DNA of 64,000 bases from Leucobacter chromiireducens subsp. solipictus (GTDB lineage Bacteria > Actinomycetota > Actinomycetes > Actinomycetales > Microbacteriaceae): positions 711,416-775,415 of the forward strand of contig NZ_QYAC01000001.1 in assembly GCF_016758195.1 (NCBI RefSeq), given 5' to 3'. This document shows positions 1 through 8,605 of this stretch, piece by piece. Position numbers and translations under genes: made by a program. Numbering within the stretch: position 1 is the first letter of the stretch; each line of letters opens with the position of its first letter. Below the pieces are notes generated by a model. The model saw only the letters and a list, made by a program, of their open reading frames with translations, did not search any database and was not told the DNA's origin.

Positions 1-1383
1 CATGATGAGCAGGTAGTCTTCCGCCCAGCCCCCACCCGTGGGCCGCGGCCACAGGATGTTCGCAACGGCCGCGACGCCCCACACGAGCGCGATGATGTTC
101 ACGGGGTACGCCCAGGCCCCCAGGCGGAACTTGCCGGCGGGCTTCCATCCCATGATCCGGGCCCGCAGCGCGGCGAGCACCACCATCTGGAAGCCCATGT
201 AGATGCCCACGGTGCCGAAGCCCACCATTGCGGTCAGGGCGTTCTCGAGCAGCAGCGAGAGCACGACCACGGCGGCCGGGAACAGGGCGGCCATGAGCAG
301 CGCATTGTGCGGAACGTGGCGCCGCTCGTTGAACTTTGCGAGGAAGTGCGAGGCGGGCAGGAAGCCGTCGCGGCCCATCGAGTAGATGAGTCGGCTCGCG
401 GCGGCCTGGAGGCTCGTGATGCAGGACAGGAAGGCGACGACGATCACGAACATCACGACGGGGAAGATCGGGCCGAAGGCGTTGTGCAGCATCGCGCCGA
501 TCGGGTCGGCGTCCTCACCGCTCGCCACGGCCTGGAAGTCGGGCACCGCCAGCACGAGGGAGAAGACCAGCAGGTTCGCCGCGAAGCCGCCAATGTACAG
601 CGTCATGCGCATGGCCCGGGGCACGCGTCGACTGGGATCCTTGATCTCCTCGGCGACATCGCCGTTCGCCTCGAAGCCGTAGTACGCGAACATACCGATC
701 AGCGCCGCCGCGGCGAAGGCACCGAGGTACCCGCCGGGAGCGTCGTTGCCGATGCCCTGGTTATCGAAGAAGATCGAGAAGTCGTGCTGACGGTGGAAGA
801 TCGCCAGGTAGAGGCTAATCACCACGGCGCCGATCATCTCGGCGATGAGGCCGACCGTCGCCGCGAGGCTCAGCACCTTGGTCCCCGAGAAGTTCAGGAT
901 CGTCGCGATCACCAGCGTGATGAGGGCCACGATGACGGTGCCGCCGGCGCTCAGCTCCGTGCCAAACACGGAGGCGATGAACGGGGCCGCGCCATAGGCG
1001 ACGGCGGCGATGGTGCCCACGAGCGCCACCACATAGATCCAGCCGTTCATCCACGCCCACTTGCGCCCCCAGAGGCGGCGCGACCAGGGGTATACGCCGC
1101 CCGCGACGGGATAGTTCGAGACGACCTCGCCGAAGATCAGGGCGACGAAGAACTGTCCGACGAGGGCGATGACGAGCGCCCAGGCCATGGGCGGGCCGGC
1201 CTGGCCGAGGGAGATCGCGAACATCGAGTAGATGCCGGCGATCGGCGAGAGGTAGGTGAAGCCGAGGGACACGTTGCCCCAGAAGCTCATCTCACGCTTG
1301 AACGTCGTGTCATACGAATAGCCGAGGGACGCAAGATGCGCGGCATCCTCGTCGTGTTCGAGAACGGTATTTTCGTGTGTCAT
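1..1383 (-). CDS. APC-superfamily amino acid/amine permease (C-terminus beyond window)
   Basis: The minus-strand reading frame is open from an ATG at 1383 to the window edge (461 residues without a stop), so the C-terminus is missing. The soluble N-terminus (about 30 residues) leads into repeated hydrophobic segments, consistent with at least ten membrane helices. The opening segment, with SFWGNVSLGFTYLSPIAG and LGQAGPPMAW, resembles the amino acid/choline/GABA (ACT) branch of APC transporters. It probably imports an amino acid or polyamine by cation symport. Agmatine deiminase and an aldehyde dehydrogenase lie nearby on the other strand, so an amine substrate is plausible, but this is inference. 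Several palindromes lie upstream. Confidence 0.85.
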   Translation of the reverse strand, partial: MTHENTVLEHDEDAAHLASLGYSYDTTFKREMSFWGNVSLGFTYLSPIAGIYSMFAISLGQAGPPMAWALVIALVGQFFVALIFGEVVSNYPVAGGVYPWSRRLWGRKWAWMNGWIYVVALVGTIAAVAYGAAPFIASVFGTELSAGGTVIVALITLVIATILNFSGTKVLSLAATVGLIAEMIGAVVISLYLAIFHRQHDFSIFFDNQGIGNDAPGGYLGAFAAAALIGMFAYYGFEANGDVAEEIKDPSRRVPRAMRMTLYIGGFAANLLVFSLVLAVPDFQAVASGEDADPIGAMLHNAFGPIFPVVMFVIVVAFLSCITSLQAAASRLIYSMGRDGFLPASHFLAKFNERRHVPHNALLMAALFPAAVVVLSLLLENALTAMVGFGTVGIYMGFQMVVLAALRARIMGWKPAGKFRLGAWAYPVNIIALVWGVAAVANILWPRPTGGGWAEDYLLIM

Positions 1384-1423
1384 GGTCGCTGAGTACTCCC
1401 TTGTACGTCGACGGTGCGAGTGC

Positions 1424-1511
1424 TCTCGCCAGCGAGAACTAGATTCAACCTACATCTAGATGTTTTTAACGGCAAGCAAAAAGGTAGAATCGCGGCATCG
1501 TTTGCAACGAT
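1424..1511. promoter_or_regulatory. Palindrome-rich control region upstream of the permease
   Basis: This AT-richer stretch contains three separate inverted repeats: TCTCGC-CA-GCGAGA at 1424-1437, the perfect 12-mer ACATCTAGATGT at 1452-1463, and ATCGTT-TGC-AACGAT at 1497-1511. They lie 40-130 bp upstream of the permease start and are placed as operators would be. No regulator gene is adjacent inside the window, so the cognate protein is unknown. Confidence 0.45.
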
Positions 1512-1585
1512 CTCGGGAAAATTCATTCGTAAATACATGAATAAGCGCCACCTGCGACCCCGGGCACCGCGTCCAGGGACACAAA

Positions 1586-1618
1586 CGGGGCCGGACACTC
1601 CGCACGTGCCCGGCCCCG
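1586..1618 (-). terminator. Hairpin terminator after the cupin gene
   Basis: CGGGGCCGG (1586-1594) pairs with CCGGCCCCG (1610-1618) around a 15-nt loop, 18 nt past the cupin stop codon in the direction of transcription. There is no U-tract, as is usual for terminators in this window. Confidence 0.6.
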
Positions 1619-1635
1619 ATCACCCGCGCCGCGGG

Positions 1636-1992
1636 CTACAGCATCACGTAAAACTTCTCCAGCGCCTCCGTGATCTCCCACGTTCCGCGCCAGCCGTCGG
1701 GAAACGATGCGACGTCCCCGGGCCCGAGTTCCACCGGCACGCCGCCCGTCTCGGTGACGGTCATTCGCCCACGCAGCACGTGGATCACCTCGCCCATCCC
1801 ATCGAAGTTCCACTCGGAAACCCCGGGATCGCAGCGCCAAAAGCCCGTGTGGATCCCGCGCTCGGCGTCGGAGGTGAACTCCTCGAGCCAGGTGTTGGTC
1901 GGTCCCGTCGTCGAGATCCCGAGCGGGGCACCCAGCGGGCCCGCCGCGGCGATGCGCTCGAACACTTCGGACACTCGTACATGCTGCGTCAT
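1636..1992 (-). CDS. Small cupin-domain protein (Cupin_3/DUF861-like)
   Basis: This is a 118-residue single-domain protein. The second half carries a cupin barrel signature: a W-N-F-D-G segment leads into EVIHVLRGRMTVTETGG, then a PGDVASFPDGWRGTWE block typical of the Cupin_3 (DUF861) family. Such proteins are often of unknown function; some relatives act in purine or ureide turnover or in ethanolamine utilisation. The ATG at 1992 is chosen because GGAGG lies just upstream; the frame stays open to 2109 but without a comparable ribosome site. It is co-oriented with the NTF2-like gene upstream and separated from it by a C-rich gap. Confidence 0.75.
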   Translation of the reverse strand: MTQHVRVSEVFERIAAAGPLGAPLGISTTGPTNTWLEEFTSDAERGIHTGFWRCDPGVSEWNFDGMGEVIHVLRGRMTVTETGGVPVELGPGDVASFPDGWRGTWEITEALEKFYVML

Positions 1993-2081
1993 TGCAACCT
2001 CCATGGCTCCGGGGTCCACTCTGAACCCGTCGGCACATATCCTACATACGGTGAAGGTTTTTGGGCAGCGCAGTTCTCGCG

Positions 2082-2093
2082 CCCCCCCCCCCC
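2082..2093. repeat. Homopolymeric run of 12 cytosines
   Basis: Twelve consecutive C lie between the NTF2-like gene and the cupin gene, about 90 bp upstream of the cupin start. Such runs slip during replication and sequencing, so the length may vary or be wrong. It lies in non-coding sequence. Confidence 0.8.
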
Positions 2094-2108
2094 TCGGGCC
2101 GCGCCACA

Positions 2109-2459
2109 TCAGAGTGTCGTGAACACCTTGCTCACGATACGCCAGCGCCCGTCTCGCTCCACAAGCCCCAGTTCATTGCGAAAATTGGAGCCCAGAAACC
2201 CTTCCTCGACAAGCACGGCGCTTGCGACCTTGCCGGTGACCTCAATGCGCTGAATCTCCGAGCGGTATTCGGGGCCCGCCGGCGTCGCCGTCCCAACGAC
2301 CCGCGTCGCGAACTCGGCGCCGGTCATCGTCACGTACTCGTCGCCGAGGTATCCCCACATCACCGCGCCCGCGTCGAAGGCGTCGGCCACCCGGCGAGAA
2401 TCCGCCGCGGCGCATCCGTCAATGTACTGCTGAACCGCGGCTTTCACTCCTGTGTGCAT
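2109..2459 (-). CDS. NTF2-like / lumazine-binding-like protein (SnoaL fold)
   Basis: This 116-residue protein has the pattern of the NTF2-like superfamily (Lumazine_bd_2 type): an N-terminal helix with VQQYIDGCAAADSRRVADAF, then strands ending in a characteristic ERDGRWRIVSKVF tail. Members are small cone-shaped dimers; most lack a proven function. The ATG at 2459 follows GGAG by about six bases. A GTG at 2477 would add six residues but has no better ribosome site. It is divergent from agmatine deiminase, with about 90 bp between the two starts. Confidence 0.7.
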   Translation of the reverse strand: MHTGVKAAVQQYIDGCAAADSRRVADAFDAGAVMWGYLGDEYVTMTGAEFATRVVGTATPAGPEYRSEIQRIEVTGKVASAVLVEEGFLGSNFRNELGLVERDGRWRIVSKVFTTL

Positions 2460-2548
2460 AATCTCCAGCCTAGTCACGCTTCCTTATTGGTCACACACCC
2501 AGTAGCATGAACACTGTTGCACGTCAGTTACTCACTCAGGAGCCCCAC

Positions 2549-3574
2549 ATGACCACTTGGCGCATGCCCATCGAAGGACACGAGCAGGAACGCCTCTGGC
2601 TTGCCTGGCCCACCAGCGGCTACACCCTGGGCGACACCGAGGCCGAGGTCGAAGAGGCCCGCACCACCTGGGCGGCCGTGGCCAACGCCGCAAGCGAGCA
2701 CGAGTCCGTGACCGTCGTGGTCAACCCGGGCGACGAGGCCGTCGCCGATCGGTACCTCTCCGCACAGATCGACCGGCTGGTCGCCCCGCTCGACGACGCC
2801 TGGATGCGCGACATCGGCCCGAGCTTCGTCATCGGTGACGACGGCCGCCTCGGCGCCGTGAACTACGTATTCAACGGCTGGGGCGGGCAGGACTGGGCGA
2901 GCTGGGAGCACGACCAGCACATCGGCCGAATCGTCGCCGAGGCCGCAGGTGCCGAGCTCATCAACTCCACGATGACGAACGAGGGCGGCGGCATCCAGGT
3001 CGACGGCACTGGCCGCGTGGTGGTCACCAAGACCGTGCAGCTCGATCCGGGTCGCAACCCGGGCTGGAGCCAGGAACAGGTCGAGGCCGAGCTGCAGCGC
3101 ACCATTGGCGCGGAGAGCTTCCTGTGGCTGCCGCGCGGGCTGACCCGCGACCACGAGACCTTCGGGACCCGCGGCCACTCGGACATCCTCGCGGCGTTCA
3201 CGACCCCCGACGTGCTCCTGATGCACCAGCAGAACGCTGCCTCGCACCCGGACCACGAGATCGCCCGCACCAACCGTCGCGTCGCCGAGGAATACCGGAC
3301 GAACACGGCAGCAGGCTTCGAGATCATCGACATGCCCGCCCCCGAGACGCTGCGCGACGCCGAGGGCTTCGTGGATTACAGCTACATCAACCACGTGGTC
3401 ATCAACGGCGCCGTCCTCGCCTGCGCGTTCGACGATCCCGCCGACGACCGGGCGCTCGCGATCCTGCGCGAGGTCTACCCGGGCCGCCAGGTGATCGGGA
3501 TCGATGCACGCCCGCTCTTCGCGCGCGGCGGCGGCATCCACTGCATCACGCAGCAGCAGCCCAAGACGGCGTAG
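2549..3574 (+). CDS. aguA: Agmatine deiminase (porphyromonas-type PAD family)
   Basis: This 341-residue enzyme would hydrolyse agmatine to N-carbamoylputrescine and ammonia. Family marks are WMRDIGPSFVI near residue 90, EGGGIQVDG around 150, TRDHETFGTRGHSD in the middle and the C-terminal ARGGGIHCITQQQP, which carries the nucleophilic cysteine. The length fits the family. The ATG at 2549 is preferred over one at 2507 because CAGGAG lies seven bases upstream. No N-carbamoylputrescine amidase is seen beside it, so the pathway would have to be completed elsewhere. A hairpin at 3642-3678 ends the transcript. Confidence 0.9.
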   Translation: MTTWRMPIEGHEQERLWLAWPTSGYTLGDTEAEVEEARTTWAAVANAASEHESVTVVVNPGDEAVADRYLSAQIDRLVAPLDDAWMRDIGPSFVIGDDGRLGAVNYVFNGWGGQDWASWEHDQHIGRIVAEAAGAELINSTMTNEGGGIQVDGTGRVVVTKTVQLDPGRNPGWSQEQVEAELQRTIGAESFLWLPRGLTRDHETFGTRGHSDILAAFTTPDVLLMHQQNAASHPDHEIARTNRRVAEEYRTNTAAGFEIIDMPAPETLRDAEGFVDYSYINHVVINGAVLACAFDDPADDRALAILREVYPGRQVIGIDARPLFARGGGIHCITQQQPKTA

Positions 3575-3641
3575 CCCGGGCCTGCGCTCCCGCACAGCCC
3601 GCCCGGCCGGGACTGGTCAGAGTGCACACGGCGACCGGACG

Positions 3642-3678
3642 GATCGGCGTGGCAGACTAAGCGTCAGCCACGCCGATC
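3642..3678 (+). terminator. Hairpin terminator after agmatine deiminase
   Basis: Perfect 12-bp arms, GATCGGCGTGGC (3642-3653) and GCCACGCCGATC (3667-3678), lie about 70 bp after the aguA stop and before the aldehyde dehydrogenase. The two genes are therefore probably separate transcription units. Confidence 0.7.
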
Positions 3679-3748
3679 TGCCCCGTTCCCGCAAGCGGAA
3701 CCCGCCAGCATCGGCTGCGCACTCCGCTTTCGAACCGTGAAGGACACC

Positions 3749-5266
3749 ATGACCGAGATCCTCTCCCCCGAGCTCGAGGCTGTGGTCGCGCGCGCTGCCG
3801 CCGCGGCCCCGGCGTTCGCCGCCACCGCCCCCGAGCACCGCGCCCGCGCGATCGTCGCCGTCGCCGACGCGCTCGAGGCGAACAAGCCCGGACTCGTCGC
3901 GATCGGCATGCGCGAGACCGGCCTCACCGAGGTGCGCCTCACGGGTGAGGTGACCCGCACCGCCGTGCAGCTGCGTCTCTTCGCGGACACCCTCGTGGAC
4001 GGCGCCTACCTCGATGCCCGCATCGACCCGGCCGACGCCGACTTCGCGCTCGGGGTGCGCCCCGACATCCGTCGCACGCATCTCCCCGTGGGCCCGGTCA
4101 TCAACTTCTCCGCGTCGAACTTCCCGTTCGCCTTCTCCGTCATGGGCGGCGACTCCGCAGCGATCCTCGCCGCCGGCTGCCCCCTCATCGTCAAAGCACA
4201 CTCGGGGCACCCTGAGCTCTCCGACGCCACCGCGGCCATCGCCACCGAGGCCCTCGCCGCAGCGGGCATGCCCGAGGGAACCTTCCAGCTCATCCACGGC
4301 CGCGAGGCCGGCGTCGCCGTCCTGAAGGACGCGCGGATAAAGGCCGGGGCGTTTACCGGCTCCATCGCGGTCGGCCGCCTGCTCGCGGATATCGCGGCGA
4401 GCCGCCCCGCCCCCGTTCCGTTCTACGGGGAGCTCGGCAGCGTCAATCCCGTGTTCATCACCGCGGACGCCATCGCCGAGCGCGCCGAGGAGATCGCCAC
4501 CGGCTTCCTCACGAGCGTCTCCGGCTCCGCCGGGCAGCTCTGCACCAAGCCCGGCTTCGTGTTCGTCCCCCAGGGCACCGGGCTCGCGGCCGCGATCCAG
4601 GCCGTCGCCGGAGAACTGCCCGAGCACCGGCTGCTCGACCCCCGCATCGCCCGCAGCTTCGACGAGCGCCGCACCGAGATCCTGAACGCCCCCGGCGTCA
4701 CCTCCGTCCTGCCCGGCGGCATCCGCTTCGACGAGGCGGGCCACGGCTGGGCGACCCCCACCGTCGTGAGCGTCAGCCTCGCCGACTTCCGCGCGAGCGC
4801 GGCGGCACTCGTCGAGGAAGCCTTCGGCCCGCTCTCGATCCTCGTGGAGACCCCCGCCGGCGAAGACCTCGCGGCCCTCATGCCCGAGTTCTACGAGGGC
4901 AACCTCACGGGCACACTCCACCTCAGCGCCGCCGAAGCGACCGGGACGACCGCGAATGTCGCCGAGCTGCGCGCCCTGGTCGCCGCTCTCAGCCAGCAGG
5001 TGGGACGCGTCTTGTTCAACGGCTGGTCCACGGGCGTCGCGGTCACCCCCGCGCAGCAGCACGGCGGCCCCTGGCCCGCCACCACGAACGATGCGAGCAC
5101 CTCCGTCGGCACCGCGGCGATCTCCCGCTTCATGCGCCCCGTCGCCTACCAGAACGCCCCCGACGCGTTCCTGCCCGACGCGCTCCGCGACACGAACCCC
5201 GCCGGGGTGCCGCAGGCGATCTCCCCCGCCGGCGAGTCCCAGACCTGGGGGGCGCGCTGGCGCTGA
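3749..5266 (+). CDS. NADP-dependent aldehyde dehydrogenase, alpha-ketoglutarate semialdehyde type
   Basis: This 505-residue enzyme belongs to the branch that includes 2,5-dioxopentanoate (alpha-ketoglutarate semialdehyde) dehydrogenase, which ends pentose, uronate and hydroxyproline breakdown. The diagnostic block is NFSASNFPFAFSVMGGD followed by LIVKAHSGHPELS. The catalytic glutamate lies in FYGELGSVNPVF and the catalytic cysteine in SGSAGQLCTKPG. The ATG at 3749 is chosen because AAGGA lies five bases upstream; a GTG at 3737 would add four residues. The neighbouring agmatine deiminase suggests an amine aldehyde might instead be the substrate; the sequence cannot decide. Confidence 0.85.
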   Translation: MTEILSPELEAVVARAAAAAPAFAATAPEHRARAIVAVADALEANKPGLVAIGMRETGLTEVRLTGEVTRTAVQLRLFADTLVDGAYLDARIDPADADFALGVRPDIRRTHLPVGPVINFSASNFPFAFSVMGGDSAAILAAGCPLIVKAHSGHPELSDATAAIATEALAAAGMPEGTFQLIHGREAGVAVLKDARIKAGAFTGSIAVGRLLADIAASRPAPVPFYGELGSVNPVFITADAIAERAEEIATGFLTSVSGSAGQLCTKPGFVFVPQGTGLAAAIQAVAGELPEHRLLDPRIARSFDERRTEILNAPGVTSVLPGGIRFDEAGHGWATPTVVSVSLADFRASAAALVEEAFGPLSILVETPAGEDLAALMPEFYEGNLTGTLHLSAAEATGTTANVAELRALVAALSQQVGRVLFNGWSTGVAVTPAQQHGGPWPATTNDASTSVGTAAISRFMRPVAYQNAPDAFLPDALRDTNPAGVPQAISPAGESQTWGARWR

Positions 5267-5287
5267 TCCGGCACGCTCACGACCTCG

Positions 5288-5328
5288 ACCGGGCCGCCGC
5301 GGGAGATTCACACCCGCGGCGGCCCGGT
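5288..5328 (+). terminator. Strong hairpin terminator after the aldehyde dehydrogenase
   Basis: Two perfect 16-bp GC-rich arms (5288-5303 and 5313-5328) flank a 9-nt loop, 21 bp after the stop codon and just before the META lipoprotein start. Confidence 0.8.
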
Positions 5329-5347
5329 CTCGTTCTACGATGGAGCT

Positions 5348-5740
5348 ATGAAGATTCCGACCTTGCGAATTGCCGGTGTACTGACCGCCGCGGCCGCCGC
5401 CCTGCTCCTTGCCTCGTGCGCGACCCCTGGGGCCTCCGGCGCCGTGGCCGGCGCGTGGGGCACCGCAGACACCCGCGGTGAGCCCTCACTCACCTTTGCG
5501 CCCGCGGCAGAGGGGGACGGCGGCGAGGTCAGCGGGAACGACGGCTGCAATGTGATCGGCGGCTCCTACACGCTCACGAACGGCACGATCGAGTTCGGCG
5601 TCCTGCACTCCACCATGATGTTCTGCGAGGGCGTGGACACCTGGCTCCAGCACGCGCACACGGGCACGGTCCAGGGCGATACGCTCACGGTGCGCGACGA
5701 GTCCGGCGCGGAGATCGGCACGCTCGAACGGGCGAAGTAG
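5348..5740 (+). CDS. META-domain lipoprotein (HslJ-like)
   Basis: This is a 130-residue exported protein. A signal peptide with a run of alanines ends in the lipobox LASC, so the mature protein would start at Cys24 and be lipid-anchored outside the membrane. The rest resembles a META domain: SGNDGCNVIGGSYTL, then a strand, then STMMFCEGVDTWL, with two cysteines in the usual places. META proteins are linked to heat-shock or envelope phenotypes but have no fixed biochemical role. The start is only 20 bp after the preceding terminator hairpin. Confidence 0.8.
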   Translation: MKIPTLRIAGVLTAAAAALLLASCATPGASGAVAGAWGTADTRGEPSLTFAPAAEGDGGEVSGNDGCNVIGGSYTLTNGTIEFGVLHSTMMFCEGVDTWLQHAHTGTVQGDTLTVRDESGAEIGTLERAK

Positions 5741-5746
5741 GGCAGA

Positions 5747-5790
5747 CACGAGCGGGGTGCGGGATCTTTCGATCCCGCACCCCGCTCGTG
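5747..5790. terminator. Bidirectional terminator between convergent genes
   Basis: A perfect 20-bp stem (5747-5766 with 5771-5790) with loop TTTC sits between the plus-strand META lipoprotein stop and the minus-strand membrane protein stop. It can end transcripts from both sides. Confidence 0.9.
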
Positions 5791-5799
5791 TATCCAGGC

Positions 5800-6153
5800 T
5801 TAGTGCCAGAGCACCGCCAGGGCCACGTTGACGAGCGACAGCCCGGCGATCGCGCCGAGCACGCCGGCCGGCACGTTCTCCTTCTTGCGGTTCACGAGGA
5901 TCACGACGATCAGCACGATCAACACGAGCGTCTTGACGCCGATCTTCATGTTGTTCGGGGACCCGCCCAGCATGTAGATCGAGCCGACGAGCAGCAGGCC
6001 GGTGACAAACAGCAGGTTCGCGCCGTGCAGGATGCCCGGCGTGATGCGGGCACGCGCCTCCTTCACCAGCGACAGCTGCGCGAGCGTGCTGCCGAACACC
6101 GCGCCGAAGCCGACGAGGTGCAGCACCACGAGGATGCCCTTCACAATTTCCAT
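5800..6153 (-). CDS. Small four-helix integral membrane protein, function unknown
   Basis: This 117-residue protein is almost entirely hydrophobic, with about four membrane spans and a short basic loop, NRKKENVP, before the last one. The first helix contains VLHLVGFGAVFGSTLAQLS, which gives it a resemblance to small actinobacterial membrane proteins without known function. The ATG at 6153 follows GGGAA by seven bases. The gene lies directly upstream of nothing co-transcribed and ends at the bidirectional hairpin. Confidence 0.65.
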   Translation of the reverse strand: MEIVKGILVVLHLVGFGAVFGSTLAQLSLVKEARARITPGILHGANLLFVTGLLLVGSIYMLGGSPNNMKIGVKTLVLIVLIVVILVNRKKENVPAGVLGAIAGLSLVNVALAVLWH

Positions 6154-6209
6154 GACGTTATTCCCTTTCCATCCCTGCGAGTAACTCCCGACACGTCTGT
6201 GCGGGGCGG

Positions 6210-6227
6210 CGCGGGCCCGGGCCCGCG
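6210..6227 (-). terminator. GC palindrome after purH
   Basis: An 18-bp perfect palindrome of only G and C lies six bases past the purH stop in the direction of transcription. It is the likely purN-purH terminator. Confidence 0.6.
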
Positions 6228-6232
6228 AACGG

Positions 6233-7894
6233 CTAGTGGAAGAAGTGGCGCTCTCCCGTGAAGTACATCGCCACCCCTGCGGCCTCCGCCGCGGCGATCA
6301 CCTCGGCGTCGCGCACCGAGCCGCCCGGCTGGACGACGGCGCGCACACCAGCATCGAGGAGCACCTGCAGGCCGTCGGCAAAGGGGAAGAACGCATCCGA
6401 CGCGGCCACGGATCCCGCGGCGCGGTCCCCGGCGCGCTCCACCGCGAGGCGGCACGAATCGACGCGGTTCACCTGGCCCATGCCGACCCCCACGGACGCA
6501 CCGCCGTGGGTCAAGATGATGCCGTTCGACTTCACCGCGCGGCAGGCGCGCCACGCGAACTCGAGCTCGGCAAGCGTCTCCGCGTCGACCGGGGTGCCCG
6601 TCGCGAGCTCCCAGTCGCTCGCGGCAGCGAAGTGACGATCGGCGTCCTGGAGCAGGAAGCCACCCGAGACCTGACGCATCTCGACCGGGTTCGCGGCGAA
6701 GTCGCTCGGCAGCACGAGCAGGCGGATGTTCTTCTTCTGGCTGAGGATCGCGAGCGCCTCCGGCTCGAAGCCGGGCGCGACGACAACCTCGGTGAAGATG
6801 TCGGCGATGGTCTCCGCCATCGCCTTCGTGACGATGCGGTTGGCAGCGATCACCCCGCCGAACGCGGACACCGGGTCACAGGCGTGCGCGAGTTCGTGCG
6901 CCGCGGCGATGGGATCGGCCGCGCCCTCGGGAGCGACCGCGACACCGCAGGGGTTTGCGTGCTTGATGATCGCGACGGCGGGGCGTTCGTGGTCGAAGGC
7001 TGCGCGCAGTGCGGCATCCGCGTCCACGTAGTTGTTGTAGGACATTTCCTTGCCGTGCAGCTGGCTTGCCTGCGCGATCCCGGCGCCCTCGTTCTCGGTG
7101 AACAGTGCGGCGCGCTGGTGGCTGTTCTCGCCGTAGCGCAGCACCGCCTCGCGCAGCCCGAACACCTCATAGCCGACGTAGCCGTCGGTCTCGGCGAAGA
7201 TGCTGTCGACCTCGTCGCCCGCTTCCTCGGCCTCGGGGGCCGTGGTGCCGGCTTCCCAGCCCAGGTCCTCCTGGTCGAGGAACCAGTTCGCGACCGCGGC
7301 GTCGTACTGCGCGGTGTGCACGAACGCCTCCGTGGCGAGGGAGCGGCGCAGTTCGAGCGTGGTGCCCCCGGCCTGCACGGCGGAGATGACCTCGTCGTAG
7401 CGGGCGGGCGACACGACGATCGCCGCGTTCGCGTGGTTCTTGGCGGTGGCGCGCACCATCGCGGGGCCACCGATATCCACGTTCTCGATGACGTCGGCGG
7501 CGGGCTTGCCGGACGCGACGGTCTCCTCGAACGGGTACAGGTTCACGACGACCAGCTCGAACGGCGCGAACCCGAGCTGCTCCAGCTGGGCGCGATGGTC
7601 GGCGAGCCGGAGATCGGCAAGCAGGCCCGAGTGCACGGCGGGGTGCAACGTCTTCACGCGGCCATCGAGTGCCTCAGCAAAGCCGGTGACCTCGGCCACG
7701 TCGGTGACGGGGTGGCCCGCCTCGCGGATCGTCGACGCGGTGGAACCGGTCGACACGATCTCCACCCCCGCCGCCGCGAGCGCACTCGCGAGGTCGAGCA
7801 GGCGGGTCTTGTCACTCACGGAAATGAGTGCACGCCGGACGGGGACCTGGTCGCGATGCTCGTAGAGGCTGGGGTCGTGGCTCTGGACTGCCAT
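6233..7894 (-). CDS. purH: Bifunctional AICAR formyltransferase / IMP cyclohydrolase
   Basis: This 553-residue enzyme performs the last two steps of de novo IMP synthesis. The N-terminal methylglyoxal-synthase-like cyclohydrolase domain (about residues 15-160) opens with [17 protein letters not shown] and contains [14 protein letters not shown]. The AICARFT domain follows, with KHANPCGVA and [15 protein letters not shown] sequence (here [18 protein letters not shown]) toward the C-terminus. Full length for the family. It lies 32 bp downstream of purN on the same strand, a conserved actinobacterial purine pair. Confidence 0.97.
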   Translation of the reverse strand: MAVQSHDPSLYEHRDQVPVRRALISVSDKTRLLDLASALAAAGVEIVSTGSTASTIREAGHPVTDVAEVTGFAEALDGRVKTLHPAVHSGLLADLRLADHRAQLEQLGFAPFELVVVNLYPFEETVASGKPAADVIENVDIGGPAMVRATAKNHANAAIVVSPARYDEVISAVQAGGTTLELRRSLATEAFVHTAQYDAAVANWFLDQEDLGWEAGTTAPEAEEAGDEVDSIFAETDGYVGYEVFGLREAVLRYGENSHQRAALFTENEGAGIAQASQLHGKEMSYNNYVDADAALRAAFDHERPAVAIIKHANPCGVAVAPEGAADPIAAAHELAHACDPVSAFGGVIAANRIVTKAMAETIADIFTEVVVAPGFEPEALAILSQKKNIRLLVLPSDFAANPVEMRQVSGGFLLQDADRHFAAASDWELATGTPVDAETLAELEFAWRACRAVKSNGIILTHGGASVGVGMGQVNRVDSCRLAVERAGDRAAGSVAASDAFFPFADGLQVLLDAGVRAVVQPGGSVRDAEVIAAAEAAGVAMYFTGERHFFH

Positions 7895-7926
7895 CGGGCT
7901 CCTTGATGTGGTGTGGTGGGTGGTCG

Positions 7927-8544
7927 TTAGGGGCGGGCGGCCGCGACGGCGGCCAGGTCGAGGGTGCCCGCGGCGATCTCGCGCACGGTCTCAACCAGGA
8001 GGGGGCGTTCCTCACGTTTGATCCGCTCGTGCAGTTCGGCCTCCGTATCGCCAGCCCGTACGGGCACGGCGATCTGCCGCAGCACCGGCCCGGTGTCGAC
8101 GCCCTCGTCGATCACGTGCACGGTGACGCCGGTCTCGGTCACGCCGGCTGCGAGCGCGTCGCGCACGGCGTGCGCGCCGGGGAACGCGGGAAGGAGCGCC
8201 GGGTGGGTGTTGATCAGCTGCGGCGAGAACCAGCGCACGAAGCCGCCGGGCAGGATCCGCATCAGCCCCGCGGAGACGACGAGCCCGGGGTTCGGGCCGG
8301 TCCCGACCCCGTGCTCCTGGATGGCGGCCGCGAGCACCTGCCCCCATTCCTCGCGCGAGCCATAGTCGGCGGGGCGCACCACGAAGGTCGGGATCCCCGC
8401 GGCGGTCGCGAACTCGAGGCCCGGGGCGTCCGTGTCGGAGCCGACGCAGACGATCTCTGCGGGGAACTCCGGGTTCGCCGCGGCGTCGAGCAACGCCTGG
8501 AGATTACTGCCGCCGCCGGAGATCAGAACTGCGAGTTTCAGCAC
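7927..8544 (-). CDS. purN: Phosphoribosylglycinamide formyltransferase
   Basis: This 205-residue enzyme transfers formyl from 10-formyl-THF to GAR. It starts with the [16 protein letters not shown] phosphate-binding motif and has [21 protein letters not shown] with the catalytic Asn-His pair, and [12 protein letters not shown] with the catalytic aspartate near residue 150. The GTG at 8544 is the family-like start; upstream in-frame sequence is antisense to the next gene. It forms a purN-purH unit. In many actinobacteria DUF6350 lies immediately upstream; here a thiamine-transport cassette separates them. Confidence 0.95.
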   Translation of the reverse strand: MLKLAVLISGGGSNLQALLDAAANPEFPAEIVCVGSDTDAPGLEFATAAGIPTFVVRPADYGSREEWGQVLAAAIQEHGVGTGPNPGLVVSAGLMRILPGGFVRWFSPQLINTHPALLPAFPGAHAVRDALAAGVTETGVTVHVIDEGVDTGPVLRQIAVPVRAGDTEAELHERIKREERPLLVETVREIAAGTLDLAAVAAARP

Positions 8545-8579
8545 ATCCCTAGTGTACCTGGGCCACGGGCCACCCGACG

Positions 8580-8598
8580 CCGCGCCTGGGCGGCGCGG
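8580..8598 (-). terminator. Possible hairpin at the end of the thiamine-transport operon
   Basis: CCGCGCC (8580-8586) pairs with GGCGCGG (8592-8598) around TGGGC, eight bases past the P-loop gene stop and before purN. The stem is short, so termination is uncertain. Confidence 0.4.
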
Positions 8599-8605
8599 GC
8601 CACGC

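Noticed and set aside
2528..3595. A 355-codon open frame on the minus strand across agmatine deiminase
   Set aside because: It is the mirror frame of a high-GC gene, rich in R, G, A, H and D without any domain sense; the plus-strand frame has all agmatine deiminase motifs.
3617..5311. A 564-codon minus-strand frame across the aldehyde dehydrogenase
   Set aside because: Low-complexity G/R/A/E composition, no recognisable domain, and covers a clear dehydrogenase on the other strand.
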